Shown piece by piece: positions 6,113 through 6,516 of a stretch of 6,516 bases of DNA. The notes under the pieces are model-generated. The model was given only the letters and a program-made list of their open reading frames with translations. It was not told the origin of the DNA and did no database searches. Made by a program: the position numbers and the translations under genes. Positions within the stretch are counted from its first letter, which is position 1, and every line of letters starts with the position of its first letter. The DNA comes from a bacterium (GTDB taxonomy: Bacteria; Bdellovibrionota_C; UBA2361; SZUA-149), in the NCBI GenBank assembly GCA_003230795.1, contig QIGM01000416.1:1-6516 (forward strand). The letters run 5' to 3'.

Positions 6113-6516
6113 CTACCCAATCAGCCGCAGCGCGAGCGCTGGAGCTTGATTTGCTTGAGCAAGGATAGCGGCCCCTGCTTGTTGTAGTATTTGATTCCGC
6201 ACTAGCGTTGCAGCCTCTACGGCGACATCCGCATCCGTGATTTGGCTTGCTGCTGCTGCGTAGTTTTCGGAGGCTGCACGAGTGGTTGCGACAGCAGTGT
6301 TGAGGCGCGCTTCGAATGCCCCAATTTGGCCTCGTTGGGAAGCTATTTGATCGAGCTTTTGTTTGAACACTGGAAGCGCTTGCCGCGCATCGGCTTGGGT
6401 TTTTAGGGAAAAATCAAGAAGTGGGGCAACACCGTCTGTGCTGCTTCCTAGGAGCACGCTTACTGTATTGTCTGAATAATCAGCCGTGAGTAGGTCTAAA
6501 ACCCCATCCCCGTTAA
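6113..6516 (-). CDS. Flagellin, C-terminal part, with an FG-GAP/VCBS-like repeat in the variable region (partial, runs off the right edge)
   Basis: The frame is open from the stop at 6113 to the window edge (133 whole codons), so the N-terminus lies outside. The last ~95 residues are a clear flagellin C-terminal domain: ALPVFKQKLDQIASQRGQIG, FEARLNTAV, ASENYAAAASQITDADVAVE and the D0 helix ending VRNQILQQAGAAILAQANQA...LRLIG. This forms the coiled core of the filament and the part recognised by the export and FliS chaperone systems. Immediately upstream the visible residues begin NGDGVLDLLTADYSDNTVSV and continue LLGSSTDG. This is the pattern of FG-GAP/VCBS beta-propeller repeats (DxNGDGxxDLxxAxxxxNTVSVLLGxxxG), including the calcium-binding NGDG..D loop. 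The codon before NGDG ends in TT (F, L, I or V), consistent with the D-[FVLI]-NGDG repeat. The surface-exposed D2/D3 region therefore seems replaced by at least one propeller blade. GTG at 6457 is an internal valine, not a start. Strong for flagellin; the number of repeats cannot be seen. Confidence 0.9.
   Translation of the reverse strand, partial: NGDGVLDLLTADYSDNTVSVLLGSSTDGVAPLLDFSLKTQADARQALPVFKQKLDQIASQRGQIGAFEARLNTAVATTRAASENYAAAASQITDADVAVEAATLVRNQILQQAGAAILAQANQAPALALRLIG

Noticed and set aside
6113..6457. Treating the GTG at 6457 as the start of a small 114-residue flagellin-like protein
   Set aside because: The frame continues open to the window edge and the added residues form a coherent FG-GAP motif, so the GTG codes for an internal valine.

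Overview
All five substantial genes and both edge fragments lie on the minus strand, so the window is best read from right to left. The bacterium is flagellated, with moderate GC content. The flagellin, the periplasm-type GT-C glycosyltransferase and the surface-glycan style genes suggest a Gram-negative-type envelope. I cannot assign a phylum: the genes look divergent, and the two edge genes, which would help most, are cut by the window ends.

Layout in transcription order. (1) 6516-6113: the 3' end of a flagellin gene. Its C-terminal D1/D0 helices are textbook, but the frame stays open to the window edge, and the last visible upstream residues read as an FG-GAP/VCBS beta-propeller repeat with a calcium-loop motif. 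(2) 6112-5755: a 358-base intergenic stretch with two hairpins, a good sigma70-like promoter candidate and a leader hairpin. (3) 5754-5029: an unrecognised 241-residue coiled-coil protein with one C-terminal membrane helix (tail-anchored). (4) 4871-3357: an intact 504-residue TilS-like protein. It keeps the overall TilS architecture, including the C-terminal domain, but nearly all catalytic signatures are degenerate. (5) 3352-1778: a 524-residue polytopic GT-C glycosyltransferase-like protein, 4 bases after the TilS-like stop. (6) 1679-351: a 442-residue GT4-type GT-B glycosyltransferase. (7) 352-280: a near-perfect palindromic repeat element that supplies the stop codon of gene 6 and probably ends the transcript. 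(8) 210-1: the first 70 codons of a Ppx/GppA-family phosphatase.

The TilS-like and GT-C genes are almost certainly co-transcribed. The GT4 gene follows after 98 bases and may also have its own promoter. The two glycosyltransferases point to synthesis of a surface glycan. A flagellin with an adhesion-like insert next to glycosyltransferases raises the possibility of a glycan-decorated or surface-interacting filament, but nothing in the sequence proves that link. The two strongest leads are the FG-GAP-bearing flagellin and the apparently repurposed, catalytically degenerate TilS homologue.
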